Positions 26,434 through 35,728 are shown, numbered from the stretch's first letter. The stretch is DNA of 64,000 nt from Nostoc sp. 106C (GCF_002154725.1 NZ_MTAW01000232.1:1-64000), one strand, 5' to 3'. Notes: generated by a model from the sequence alone, not told the origin. Numbers and translations are program-made.

Positions 26434-29208
26434 ATGAAGCTACGCTCATACATGCTTATAGGGTTATTACTTAGTCTGCTCCTAAGTACTGTGCCCTTTT
26501 CTGGCAATCTTTCCCATGCTGCAACACCAACAGCAGTAGCACCTGTATCTGGGCTTTCGCTCACCCAAGGAGTGCAAAAAACGGTGTTGGACAACGGCTT
26601 AACAGTACTTACTAAAGAAATACATACTGCTCCTGTAGTCAGTGTGCAGGTATGGTACAAAGTCGGATCTCGCAATGAGGGTAAAGGGGAGAGTGGTATC
26701 TCCCACCAATTAGAGCATTTGATGTTTAAAGGAACTAAAGATCGGCCGGTGCAGTTTGGGCGGCTATTTAGTGCTTTAGGCAGTCAATTCAATGCGTTTA
26801 CTAGCTACGATGAGACAGTCTACTTTGGCACAGTGCGCCGAGATAAACTCGAAGCACTGCTGACTTTGGAAGCCGATCGCATGGTAAATTCGTTAGTTGG
26901 GCCTGAGCAACTAACAAGTGAAAAACGGGTGGTGATATCCGAGTTGCAAGGGTATGAAAATTCACCTAGCTATCGTCTGAGTAAGGCAGTAATGCAAGCT
27001 GCTTTCCCTAACAGAGCATACGGTTTATCTGTGGGAGGTACAAAGGCCGATGTCGAAAAATTTACGGTGGAACAGGTACGTAATTATTACCAAAGATACT
27101 ACAGTCCAGAAAATGCCACGTTGGTAATCACAGGGGATTTTGCTACAGAACCGACGCTCAAGGCTGTCAGAGAAACTTTTGGTAAGGTGGCGCAACGAGC
27201 AAAAAAAGACGTGGGGACGCAAGGACGTAAGGACGCGGTGAATTCTGTTGCTGCTCAAAAAGCGCCCATTGTTTTGAAACAACCAGGAAGCGCAGCGCTG
27301 CTGCAAACAGTGTATCCTCTACCAGACATTAACCATCCTGATGTCCCGGCAATTGATGTGACGGATATGATCCTAACTGGTGGACGTAGTTCTAGGCTTT
27401 ACCAGGCTTTGGTAGAATCTGGACTGGCTAGTTCAGTTAATGGTAGTGCCGCAGAGCTTCTGGAACCGGGTTGGTATGAAATTAACGCTACGGCAGCTCC
27501 AGGTAAAGATTTAGCAAAAATTGACCAGGTACTCCAACAATCTTTGGCCAAACTGCAACAGCAGCCAGTTACTAAGGAAGAATTAGATCGCGCTAAGACG
27601 CAACTCCAAGCTAATTTTATCTTAGGTAACCAGGACATCACCAGTCAGGCACAACAACTGGGATATAACCAAACTATTACTGGAGATTATCGTTTTGTAG
27701 AAAAGTATTTAGCTGCGATCGCCAAAGTTACGCCAGCAGATGTGCAACGAGTGGCGAAAACTTACCTGAATTCAGCTAAACAAACTATCGGTTTCTTTGA
27801 ACCAACCCAACCAGATGGTCAACAAGCATCTGCTAGCGGTGGTTCCGGTCGTACTGTTGAGAATTTTAGCCCCGGTAAACCTGTAGATCCAGCAGAACTT
27901 GCTAAATACTTACCTCCTGCTACCTCTGCCACTAGTTCAAGTCAACAAGCCCTACCAGAGCAGTTTACTTTAGCAAATGGGTTGCGGGTGCTACTGTTGC
28001 CTGACCACAGTGTTCCTACTATAAATCTCAGTGGACAAATTGACGCTGGTACTGTATTTGATGGCAATCAAAAAGCTGGACTAGCAAATTTAACTGCTAG
28101 CAACTTAATGAATGGAACGCAAACTCAAAACGCCCTGACTCTGGCAAAAACCTTAGAAGATAGGGGAGCTAGTCTCGACTTTGGTGCAGGCCGTGAAGGA
28201 GTGAGCATTAGTGGTCAAGGGCTATCAGCGGATCTGCCAATATTAATTCAAACTCTGGCGGATGTCGCCCAACATGCAACATTCCCCGCTGACCAATTAG
28301 AACTGACTCGTCAACGGGCATTGACCAGTCTAAAAGTGCAACTTGATGACCCCCAAGGGCTGGGAAGAAGGGCATTCCAGCAAGCAATTTACCCAGAAAA
28401 TCATCCCTTCCACAGCTTTCCCACCCCCGAAAGCTTCAAGAGCATTACTCGTGATGATGTGCTGCGCTTTTACCAAGAACATTATCGACCGGATACCACA
28501 ACGATCGCTTTGGTCGGTGATTTTGAGCCAGCTAAAGTCAAAGCTTTGCTGAATCAGACTTTTAGTAAATGGCAAGCCAAGGGCAAGCCGCCGATTCTCA
28601 ACTTGCCCAACGTACCTTTACCTCAAGCTCTGAAACGCTTAAATAAGGTAATTCCAGGTAAGGCAGAGGCTGTTACTTACATTGGTTACAATAGCATTTC
28701 GCGCAAAGACCCACGTTTCTATGCAGCTATGGTGTTGAATCAAATTTTAGGTGGTGATACCTTGTCTAGCCGCTTAGGTACAGAAGTGCGCGATCGCCAG
28801 GGTTTAACCTACGGGATTTACAGCGCCTTTGCTGCGGGAATCAATCCCGGGCCTTTCTTGATTCAGATGCAGACAGATCCTCAAGATGCTGAAAAAGCGA
28901 TCGCTAGCACCCTCGCTTTACTTAAACAGATTCGAGAGCAAGGAGTGACTGAAGCAGAATTGAACAATGCAAAACGCTCAATTTCCAACAGCTACCCTGT
29001 GGATTTAGCCAATCCTAGCGATGTAGCAAACATTATTTTGGGAAATGCTGTCTATGGGCTTTCACCAAGGGAAATTCGAGACTTTCCTCGACAAATTGAG
29101 TCTGTCAATATGACTCAAGTACAACAGGTAATCCAGGAATTAATTAAACCAGAGAATGTAGTAATTGTGACAGCCGGCTCTGAAGTCACTGCACACAAGG
29201 GCAGCTAA
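26434..29208 (+). CDS. M16 family zinc peptidase, fused double domain, exported
   Basis: About 924 residues from the ATG at 26434 (an in-frame TTG at 26416 is less likely). A signal peptide precedes FSGNLSHAA. The N-terminal M16 half has the inverted zinc motif in SGISHQLEHLMFKG (HxxEH) and the downstream Glu region SEKRVVISELQGYENSP, so it should be catalytic. The second half (from about residue 520; LPEQFTLANGLRVLLLPDHS) repeats the fold but has NLTASNLMNGT at the metal site, so it is the inactive partner, as usual for fused M16 proteins. It probably degrades peptides in the periplasm. Confidence 0.9.
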   Translation: MKLRSYMLIGLLLSLLLSTVPFSGNLSHAATPTAVAPVSGLSLTQGVQKTVLDNGLTVLTKEIHTAPVVSVQVWYKVGSRNEGKGESGISHQLEHLMFKGTKDRPVQFGRLFSALGSQFNAFTSYDETVYFGTVRRDKLEALLTLEADRMVNSLVGPEQLTSEKRVVISELQGYENSPSYRLSKAVMQAAFPNRAYGLSVGGTKADVEKFTVEQVRNYYQRYYSPENATLVITGDFATEPTLKAVRETFGKVAQRAKKDVGTQGRKDAVNSVAAQKAPIVLKQPGSAALLQTVYPLPDINHPDVPAIDVTDMILTGGRSSRLYQALVESGLASSVNGSAAELLEPGWYEINATAAPGKDLAKIDQVLQQSLAKLQQQPVTKEELDRAKTQLQANFILGNQDITSQAQQLGYNQTITGDYRFVEKYLAAIAKVTPADVQRVAKTYLNSAKQTIGFFEPTQPDGQQASASGGSGRTVENFSPGKPVDPAELAKYLPPATSATSSSQQALPEQFTLANGLRVLLLPDHSVPTINLSGQIDAGTVFDGNQKAGLANLTASNLMNGTQTQNALTLAKTLEDRGASLDFGAGREGVSISGQGLSADLPILIQTLADVAQHATFPADQLELTRQRALTSLKVQLDDPQGLGRRAFQQAIYPENHPFHSFPTPESFKSITRDDVLRFYQEHYRPDTTTIALVGDFEPAKVKALLNQTFSKWQAKGKPPILNLPNVPLPQALKRLNKVIPGKAEAVTYIGYNSISRKDPRFYAAMVLNQILGGDTLSSRLGTEVRDRQGLTYGIYSAFAAGINPGPFLIQMQTDPQDAEKAIASTLALLKQIREQGVTEAELNNAKRSISNSYPVDLANPSDVANIILGNAVYGLSPREIRDFPRQIESVNMTQVQQVIQELIKPENVVIVTAGSEVTAHKGS

Positions 29209-29663
29209 TTGCTTTGTATGTAGGGTAGCCAGTGCGTTAGCGGCGTAGGAACTTCACCCGTAGGGTCTTGGGGGTTATCCCCCAAGACTGACTGCCGTAA
29301 GGGTTTTCCGGCTTGTAGCATCTGGTGAAGGATAATGCTGACGCTACTGCAAAACTTGAAAAAACAGCGATCGCTAATACCAATTTGAAAAATGATTGCG
29401 GCAGATGGAAATCTGAAACCCTTACCCAATAGATGTTTCACAATCTAGAATCTAATAGGACTTACGCACTCGTGACGAAAAACTAAGCCTTTGCGATTAC
29501 TTCGCTTCGCTCGTAATGACATAAAATCGTAGTCCTTGCGTAAGTCCTGTCTAAAATCCAAAATGGTAGAAGTCTTAAGATTTTTTGTATTTTGATTCAC
29601 TTGTTTTTTGCAACACAGTACTAAAAAGTAGAAATAGTAAATCTAGATTTGACTAAACATTAG
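29209..29663. other. Repeat-rich intergenic region
   Basis: 455 bases after the M16 gene. It contains a degenerate reverse copy of the R2 repeat near 29225-29262 (CCAGTGCGTT block), a HIP1 site near 29368 and the MITE-like element at 29456-29549. No gene is seen. Confidence 0.55.
29456..29549. mobile_element. MITE-like element, family A (copy 2)
   Basis: 94 bp with terminal inverted repeats TAGGACTTACGCA (29456-29468) and TGCGTAAGTCCTG (29537-29549); 12 of 13 positions are complementary. It is flanked by the direct repeat TCTAA (29451-29455 and 29550-29554). An internal GATTAC...GTAAT hairpin lies at about 29494-29517. It has the same ends and the same 5-bp duplication size as the element at 4088-4300. 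Confidence 0.8.
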
Positions 29664-30092
29664 GTGAAACAAGTATTCAATCAGGTTTTGCTGGGAGTAG
29701 TAGCTGCTATTACTACTTTTCCCACAATCAACATTTCAGTTTTCGCTGCCAAGGCTGACTCTAAATGCATCAGTCAAATCACTGGTAAACCAGGCAATCT
29801 ATTCTCAGGAGATTGCATTCCCAATGGGCTATGGATCAACCCCAACTATGGTTTGGAGTATGCCCGATTGATGCGTATAGCAATTAAGGCTGCTGCAAAT
29901 AAAGATGATTACAATACAGCCATTATTAATTTTTCTAGGGCACAAGGTATATCAGGTGTGACAGATTCTGAAGTCCGGCGTGGGCTATTGGGAGCAATCT
30001 TAGCGAAATCACTTCAGAAAAATCCTGTACAGGGCTATTTTCCTTCGAGAATTTGGCTACTAGTTACTGGGGAATTTAGTCAAGGCAGCTAA
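29664..30092 (+). CDS. Small exported protein, conserved-looking but unnamed
   Basis: 142 residues from a GTG start. The N-terminal signal peptide ends at about residue 30 (FPTINISVFAAKADS). The mature part has two cysteines (SKCISQ and GDCIPN) about 20 residues apart that could pair, then two amphipathic helices (YARLMRIAIKAAANKDDYNTAIINFSRAQ) that recall a single TPR-like hairpin. The frame and composition look coding. No function can be assigned. Confidence 0.6.
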   Translation: MKQVFNQVLLGVVAAITTFPTINISVFAAKADSKCISQITGKPGNLFSGDCIPNGLWINPNYGLEYARLMRIAIKAAANKDDYNTAIINFSRAQGISGVTDSEVRRGLLGAILAKSLQKNPVQGYFPSRIWLLVTGEFSQGS

Positions 30093-30197
30093 TTATCAAT
30101 GCAAAATTAAAACATAATAGTTCACTACATTAACATTGCCAGGTGTATATATTCACCTGATTTTTGCTTGATCATCTGTAGCAAAGTTATACTAAAA

Positions 30198-30460
30198 CTG
30201 GACTTCCCCCATACAAATGTACTAAAATCTCTAAAAACTATACCAATTAAAGGTTTCAATTGTTGACTTAAAAAACTGTACCCATGTCTAAGCAATAGCC
30301 GTTTTGGTGATCGCGCAGAACATTGTAGATTCAATATAATTGGCGATCGCTTGAAGGCGTGAATGACCTACATGGCTACAGAAATTTTGCTCAACAATTT
30401 AAACCCATGCAATGATAGGCTTTTGAGCCTGTGTAGGTATATTTGCTGGGGGAAGTCCAG
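30198..30460. mobile_element. MITE-like element, family B
   Basis: 263 bp with exact 13-bp inverted ends CTGGACTTCCCCC (30198-30210) and GGGGGAAGTCCAG (30448-30460), flanked by the direct repeat CTAAAA (30192-30197 and 30461-30466). No transposase frame is inside. It fills most of the gap between the small exported protein gene and ung. Confidence 0.7.
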
Positions 30461-30488
30461 CTAAAAACTCTTATTTAGCAGGACAAAT

Positions 30489-31175
30489 TTATACATCAAA
30501 GTCTAGAAGCTGCCAATCAATCTCTGGCTTACCAAAGGAACGCAACGCTAAATTAATAGACGAGAAAGGTTTACTACCAAAAAAGCCATTACGTGCAGAA
30601 AGTGGTGAAGGGTGTGCCGATTGAATCACTGTATGAAATGTTGTATCAATTAATTTCAGCTTTTTCTGTGCGTACCCACCCCATAATACAAAGACAACCG
30701 GATCTAGCTTTTGGTTAACTTTGCTAATGACTGCATCTGTGAAAGTTTCCCAACCCTGATTTTTGTGAGAATTCGGTGTGTGTGCCCTCACGGTTAGCAC
30801 TGCATTTAACATCAAAATGCCTTGTTTAGCCCATGATACTAAATATCCATGATTCGGGATATTAAACCCAACATCATCTTTAAGTTCTTTAAAGATATTA
30901 CTCAATGATGGAGGTGGCTTGATACCAGGTTTTACAGAAAAGCATAATCCATGTGCCTGGTTGCGATCGTGATAAGGATCTTGACCAAGTAACAAGACGT
31001 TTACTTTTTCGTAGGGTGTCAATTCAAAAGCGGAAAAAACATCTTCTTCAGGCGGATAGATGGTGTGCGATTGACGTTCTTCTACTAAAAAACTTTGAAG
31101 TTTAGTGAAGTAGGGTTTGCTAAACTCTTCAAACAGTACTGTTTGCCAAGAAGGCGAAATTTTGCTAATCGTCAA
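30489..31175 (-). CDS. ung: Uracil-DNA glycosylase, family 1
   Basis: 228 residues. It removes uracil from DNA to start base-excision repair. The water-activating loop LLLGQDPYHDRNQAHGLCFSV (catalytic Asp) and the DNA-intercalating loop SAHPSPLSARNGFFG (catalytic His) are both intact, and LMLNAVLTV and VFVLWGGYAQ match the family core. The length is normal. The start codon appears to be TTG at 31175 (TISKISPSWQTVL), as no ATG or GTG fits. The C-terminus has a short extra tail (EIDWQLLDFDV), as in other cyanobacteria. Confidence 0.95.
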   Translation of the reverse strand: MTISKISPSWQTVLFEEFSKPYFTKLQSFLVEERQSHTIYPPEEDVFSAFELTPYEKVNVLLLGQDPYHDRNQAHGLCFSVKPGIKPPPSLSNIFKELKDDVGFNIPNHGYLVSWAKQGILMLNAVLTVRAHTPNSHKNQGWETFTDAVISKVNQKLDPVVFVLWGGYAQKKLKLIDTTFHTVIQSAHPSPLSARNGFFGSKPFSSINLALRSFGKPEIDWQLLDFDV

Positions 31176-31366
31176 ATTTATTGCCTTTACTTAAGTATGT
31201 AAGCGATAATTATAACAATTTTCATAAATGTATCTCCCAACTGTGAAGTTTTGACTAACACTAGGTATTTTTTCCAATATCAATTTCCGAAACTATATCC
31301 AATAAAAATTTAGTAAATAAGCTGTTTCTGGCTTAATTATTGAAGCGTTAGTCTATTTTAAAGTGA

Positions 31367-31564
31367 ACACAAGAATATGCTTCTGCTATTATTAGGGACA
31401 GATATTCTAGAACTTTTTCTGAAGATACTGTTTTAAGTATCAGAGAATCTAAATTCAATAAAGTTAGTGTTCAAGTTCCTGAACCTATCTCCTGTGGGGG
31501 TATCATGCTTGCCAGTCTGATGGGATTGTGGATGAAACGCAAGCAGAAGCTAGAGCATGATTGA
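31367..31564 (+). pseudogene. C-terminal remnant of a PEP-CTERM sorted protein
   Basis: An open stretch of 65 codons after an in-frame TGA at 31364-31366, with no usable start codon, ending at TGA 31562-31564. The last part reads VPEPISCGGIMLASLMGLWM followed by KRKQK, which is the PEP-CTERM exosortase signal: a V-P-E-P motif, a short hydrophobic helix and a basic tail. Intact proteins have a signal peptide and a large domain before this signal; here nothing upstream encodes one, so the gene is a decayed or truncated copy. Confidence 0.65.
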
Positions 31565-31768
31565 TTTAAATAGAGTTAGCAATTACTATTATCGATGCAT
31601 CTACTATGAGTTTTAGCTGCTACTGAATTCTGCAAGCGCAATTTACAAGTAATAACATCTGCATCTATAAAATTTGGGTAATAGTAAATTCAATTTGCGT
31701 ATATTCATACAGCGATCGCATGATTTTAATACTAATTTTATGTAATTGCCACATATAGTTGTTACACT

Positions 31769-31847
31769 GGTAGGAAGCAAACATTGAGTTTGCTCCTCAC
31801 ACCATACTACTACCCTCTTGTTTGTCAATGGCAAGGGGGTTTTTTTA
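31769..31847 (+). ncRNA. yfr1: Candidate Yfr1 small regulatory RNA
   Basis: Yfr1 is a short cyanobacterial RNA with two hairpins around an unpaired CUCCUCACAC motif that pairs with mRNA leaders, for example of porins. Here a 7-bp stem AGCAAAC (31776-31782) / GTTTGCT (31788-31794) with loop ATTGA is followed by the exact motif CTCCTCACACC (31793-31803), a pyrimidine-rich linker, and a terminator stem ACCCTCTTG (31812-31820) / CAAGGGGGT (31832-31840) with seven T. A TATAGT or TACACT box lies just upstream. The exact 5' end is uncertain. Confidence 0.78.
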
Positions 31848-31885
31848 TTGCAAGCTACCAAGTTACACTTGAGGGTTACAGCTTC

Positions 31886-32752
31886 TCAGGGATTACAATA
31901 CATACATTGTCCTGGATCGGCAAACTCTATGCCATGAGGAGATAATTTTTCTTGGCTAAAACCACATTTTTGGCACTGATAAATTAGATAATGTACCAAG
32001 GTGGTGGGCATAGCGCACATTGCACAAGGTAATCCTTTGATTCGTTTAGTGATGTCAAACCCAGGGATATTACATTGCGGGCAGTAGCTTTTAATCTTGG
32101 TTAACAAGTCATAGGTAGCTTTTTCGATATTTTTCATCCGTGTGGGGTTGTAGAGTGCTCGCATATCGGTTTCAAGATACACTTTACCGTTTGGTGAATT
32201 ATTCAATGCCCAATTCCACGCTTTTAGGAATTTTTCTTCGGTAGTAATACCTTTAACTATATCGCTGCTATCTTTAGCTATTTGCTGATAACTAACAACC
32301 AGCCCATGTTCTGGAAAACCAACTTTGCTTGCAAAATCATAGGCTTGTTGAATATTGTCCACAACCTGATGGTTAAAATTAGTTTCAAGAGACAATTCTT
32401 CGCCAATAATTTCTAGCTCGTTTTCTCGATCTAATAAAATAACAATTTCTCGATTCGAGTAAATATAAGGTAGCGATGGATGAGGTGCAAAGCTACCTTC
32501 ACTCGCAATTGCTAAACTTGCACCTGTTAAATCTAGCACTTTTGTAGCTTTCAATCTAGCTGCTGCAATCTGAGTGCCAGGTCGTTCTATCTCTCTAGTG
32601 AATGTACCAAAAACATCAGTATTGAAATTCGGTGGTACTCTAACTTCAATACCTAACTCATGCTCCAAGATAGGAGCAATAACTCTTTGTTTTTGGTGCA
32701 TTGTCGCTAGTATTGCCACACGATTACTAAATAATTGCTGATTTTTCATCAT
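31886..32752 (-). CDS. DUF6671-like protein with C-terminal zinc ribbon
   Basis: 288 residues, soluble. The N-terminal 200 residues carry the conserved-looking stretches AILATMHQKQRVIAPIL, DVFGTFTREIERPGTQIAAARLKA and ASEGSFAPHPSLPYIYSNREIV. The last 80 residues hold CPQCNIPG, CAMCAMP, CQKCG and CMYC, which would form two zinc-binding sites. I assign it to the DUF6671 family from these features; its biochemical role is not known. It is encoded alone, reading away from hemJ's promoter side. Confidence 0.7.
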   Translation of the reverse strand: MMKNQQLFSNRVAILATMHQKQRVIAPILEHELGIEVRVPPNFNTDVFGTFTREIERPGTQIAAARLKATKVLDLTGASLAIASEGSFAPHPSLPYIYSNREIVILLDRENELEIIGEELSLETNFNHQVVDNIQQAYDFASKVGFPEHGLVVSYQQIAKDSSDIVKGITTEEKFLKAWNWALNNSPNGKVYLETDMRALYNPTRMKNIEKATYDLLTKIKSYCPQCNIPGFDITKRIKGLPCAMCAMPTTLVHYLIYQCQKCGFSQEKLSPHGIEFADPGQCMYCNP

Positions 32753-32872
32753 GGGTTTACCTCCTGTTACTATTTCGGCAAGATTAGTTTGTCATAAAGC
32801 TTAATTTTAAACACCCTTTAGCCACGAGCAATTAACTCTAAAACGTCCTAAAATTGCCGAAATTGAGAATAA

Positions 32873-33457
32873 CTAACCTTGTTCCTGAGCAACCTGTCCT
32901 AACTGTGCTGTCAACTTTTCTCGATCACGCTTGCGTTTTTTTGCGTAAAGCTGAATTGTCACTGCCATTAAAATAATTGCGGCAAAAACAACCCAGACGG
33001 TGATATCTGTAGGGAGATTGTTCTTAAACACAGCTAGTAGTACAATCACCATCAACATAACTGTAGGTGCTTCATTTAAAGCCCGTAATTGCTGACTATT
33101 CCACCGACATTCATCTACTGCTAGCTTCTTCATTAGCCGGGAGCAGTAATGATGATAGCCAATTAATAAGGCAACAAAAACTAGTTTGATATGCAGCCAA
33201 CCCTCTTTCAAGACATCCGGTTCAGTAGTTAAAAGTCCAATTGCCATTGCTACAGTCACCAACATTCCTGGAGTTGTAATGATACTGTAGAGGCGTTTTT
33301 CCATAATTTGATACTGATTTTTCAGTATCGTGCGTGCTGGTTCCGGTTCTTGGTTGGCTTCAACGTGATAGATAAAAAGACGTACTAGGTAGAACAAACC
33401 AGCAAACCAGACTACGAAGCCAATAATATGAAACGCTTTAAACCAGGAATAAGCCAT
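32873..33457 (-). CDS. hemJ: Protoporphyrinogen IX oxidase, HemJ type
   Basis: 194 residues with four to five membrane helices. HemJ converts protoporphyrinogen IX to protoporphyrin IX, the last common step of heme and chlorophyll synthesis, and replaces HemG/HemY in most cyanobacteria. The conserved N-terminal helix WFKAFHIIGFVVWFAGLFYL carries the heme-ligand His, and the block GWLHIKLVFVALLIGYHHY matches the second conserved region. The C-terminus is basic and cytoplasmic. The length is typical. Confidence 0.92.
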   Translation of the reverse strand: MAYSWFKAFHIIGFVVWFAGLFYLVRLFIYHVEANQEPEPARTILKNQYQIMEKRLYSIITTPGMLVTVAMAIGLLTTEPDVLKEGWLHIKLVFVALLIGYHHYCSRLMKKLAVDECRWNSQQLRALNEAPTVMLMVIVLLAVFKNNLPTDITVWVVFAAIILMAVTIQLYAKKRKRDREKLTAQLGQVAQEQG

Positions 33458-33703
33458 GAATTGTAACCTGCCTGTCTCAACTTGTTGTAGAGTAGCGATC
33501 GCCTAAATGGCCGCAAGTACTCTCTTTATCAGGTTACGGTAAAACCTTATGCGGCAACCGATCGCGAGTCAGCAGATAGATTAAGAAGTGTGAACTCTCA
33601 TGACAAGATTAACAGCTAGCGATCGCCATTTGCGACAGCTTTTCTAGTATCGCCAAGCTTTTGGTAAACTTAAGCCCTGATATGGGAGTTTTATTTTGCC
33701 AAG

Positions 33704-34747
33704 ATGCTGATTGACGACTACATCTGGGACACAATGACTAAACACCAGATTCCGGGACTCTCTGTTGCAGTGGTGCAGGAGGGTGAACCTGTTTTGGTTA
33801 AGGGCTATGGATTGGCAAATGTAGAGCACAGGGTTCCAGCAACTGAAAAGACAGTTTATGAAATTGCTTCTATTGGTAAAACATTCACAGCTACAGCCAC
33901 AATGATGCTAGTGGAAGAAGACGTAATTTCGCTGGATGAAGCGATCGCAGACTACCTGGATCATTTACCTCTAGCTTGGCAGAGTGTGACAATTAAACAG
34001 ATTCTGTCTCACCAGTCAGGAATTCCCAACTATACCCATGCACCAAACTACTGGGAAATTACCCGTCTTGATTTATCAAAATCGGAAATATTGGCTTTAG
34101 TTACCGATTTACCTCTCAAATTCCCACCAGGGGAGTTTAGTGCTTACGACAACACAGGCTACTATCTCCTGGGGTTGATGCTGGAAAAACTCACCAAAAA
34201 ATCCTATGGAGATTTCTTGCGCCAGCGGATTTTTGAGCCTTTAGGCATGAATGCAACCGTGATGAATCATCCCAGAGATATTGTGTTGCACCGGGCTGCT
34301 GGCTATCGTTTTTTAGAAAGTAAGCTCGTTAATAAACCATACTACAGTCCCTCAGTTACATATTCAGCTGGAGGTCAACTCTCCAGTATCGAAGATATGG
34401 TGAAGTGGGAACAGGAACTTTATAGTGCAACTTTGCTCAAGCAAGCAACCCTTGATTTGATGTGGACTCCCCACCCTCCAAATAGAGGCGATGATTGGGA
34501 GAAGCTGAGATACGTAGCGGGTTTAGGATGGTGGATATTAAATTATAGCGATCGCCGCGTAGTTAGTCACAATGGCTCGATTTTAGGATTTGCAAGTAAT
34601 ATTACTCGCTTTATTGATGACAAAATTACCGTAATTGTGTTGTGTAATTTAGATCAAGTTTCACGACCAGATGCGATCGCGAAAGAAATTGCTGGATACT
34701 ACTGCCCAGAACTAGCTAAAATTTCGCTTCAGCCACCACTTGCTTGA
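33704..34747 (+). CDS. Beta-lactamase-family serine hydrolase (class C / penicillin-binding fold)
   Basis: 347 residues. The SxxK motif is in EIASIGKTFTATATMML (catalytic Ser and Lys), the YxN motif in FSAYDNTGYYLLG, and the third box is likely RVVSHNGSILGF (HxG-type). There is no clear signal peptide, so it is probably cytoplasmic, which argues against a cell-wall or antibiotic-resistance role. Family members act as esterases or peptidases on small substrates; the substrate cannot be told. It starts at ATG 33704 and stands alone between divergent and convergent neighbours. Confidence 0.88.
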   Translation: MLIDDYIWDTMTKHQIPGLSVAVVQEGEPVLVKGYGLANVEHRVPATEKTVYEIASIGKTFTATATMMLVEEDVISLDEAIADYLDHLPLAWQSVTIKQILSHQSGIPNYTHAPNYWEITRLDLSKSEILALVTDLPLKFPPGEFSAYDNTGYYLLGLMLEKLTKKSYGDFLRQRIFEPLGMNATVMNHPRDIVLHRAAGYRFLESKLVNKPYYSPSVTYSAGGQLSSIEDMVKWEQELYSATLLKQATLDLMWTPHPPNRGDDWEKLRYVAGLGWWILNYSDRRVVSHNGSILGFASNITRFIDDKITVIVLCNLDQVSRPDAIAKEIAGYYCPELAKISLQPPLA

Positions 34748-34797
34748 ATATAGACGCGGGGACGCGGGGACACGGGGATGAGGGAAACAACTGACCA

Positions 34798-35649
34798 CTA
34801 CTTCGATTCAGCACGACGCAGAAAGGGTAAAAGGTCTTCTAAAATTGTCTCGTGGTAGTGTTCTTGAGGGTAATGACCAACGTTATTCAGCTTTACTAAT
34901 TCAGCGTTCGATACAGAATTGGTAAAATTTTCTGCTATTTCTACAGGTAACCAAGGGTCAATCATACCCCATTGAATTAAAATCGGTTGTTGCCATTGTT
35001 GAAAACCAGATGCAATTTCTGTCATGGCTGAGTCGAGTTGCAAATTGCGAATAGTTGCAAGAAGACCTCGCCCAGGTGCAGAACTTTTCAAATATGGTCG
35101 ACGATAAACATCTAAATCTTTATCTTCTATACGGTAACGGCTACCACCTTCTAAAGTACGGTCAACTAAAAGGGGGTCTTGGGTCATCATTTCACCTGCT
35201 AAAGGTAAACCCATTTGTTTAATTTTCCAAGGTAATTTAGCAGTAGTTGAAATTGGTGTATTTAAAATAGCTAAATTGGCAATTTTTTTGGGGTTACGCA
35301 AGGCATATTGAAGTCCTACAGAACCTAAAAAACCTTGCACAACTAAAGAAAATCTTTCAAGTTCTAGTGCTTTAATAAATTCTTCTAAAGCTGCAATAAA
35401 TGCCTCAGGAGTGTAAGCAAAATCTCGTTTTTCTGGAGTTGCCGAAAAGCCATAACCAATCCAATCAGGAGCGATGGCTCTTGTCCCCTGGTTCGCTAAA
35501 GCAGGTAAAATATGACGCCAACTGTAACTTTGCGAGACAATGCCGTGTAGCAATACTACAGGTAGTAAATCACTTCTACCAATTGGTGTAGCTTCACGAT
35601 AGAACCACTCTAATGAATTTACGGTTATTTTATGTTCTGTTAATGACAC
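34798..35649 (-). CDS. Alpha/beta-hydrolase-fold protein lacking the usual nucleophile
   Basis: 283 residues from a GTG start. The fold is clear: oxyanion segment VVLLHGIVSQSYSWRHILP, then APDWIGYGFS, then IDPWLPVE (acid) and VGHYPQEH (base His). The nucleophile elbow, however, reads LVVQGFLGSVGLQYA. Aligned with VVQDWGG or VGHSMGG, the nucleophile position is Gly. The protein may have lost catalysis or use another residue. The rest is well conserved, so it is not an obvious pseudogene. It lies downstream of a DAO-type oxidase on the same strand, with 79 bp between. Confidence 0.85.
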   Translation of the reverse strand: MSLTEHKITVNSLEWFYREATPIGRSDLLPVVLLHGIVSQSYSWRHILPALANQGTRAIAPDWIGYGFSATPEKRDFAYTPEAFIAALEEFIKALELERFSLVVQGFLGSVGLQYALRNPKKIANLAILNTPISTTAKLPWKIKQMGLPLAGEMMTQDPLLVDRTLEGGSRYRIEDKDLDVYRRPYLKSSAPGRGLLATIRNLQLDSAMTEIASGFQQWQQPILIQWGMIDPWLPVEIAENFTNSVSNAELVKLNNVGHYPQEHYHETILEDLLPFLRRAESK

Positions 35650-35728
35650 GCTAAGTTCCTATCAATTTTGTATGTAAAAGCCTCTGGCATCTAATGCCAG
35701 AGCAAAACGATAAAAAGTTATGTTTTTA

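Larger units (their letters stand above)
31176..31885. other. Intergenic region with a gene remnant and an RNA gene
   Basis: 710 bases between ung and the DUF6671-like gene. It holds the PEP-CTERM gene remnant (31367-31564) and the candidate Yfr1 RNA (31769-31847), plus a HIP1-like GCGATCGC near 31712. The rest is AT-rich and unassigned. Confidence 0.55.

Noticed and set aside
30125-30334. 69-aa minus-strand frame between the small exported protein gene and ung
   Set aside because: It crosses the left boundary of the family B MITE and has no ribosome-binding site or recognisable motif. It may be a chance frame.
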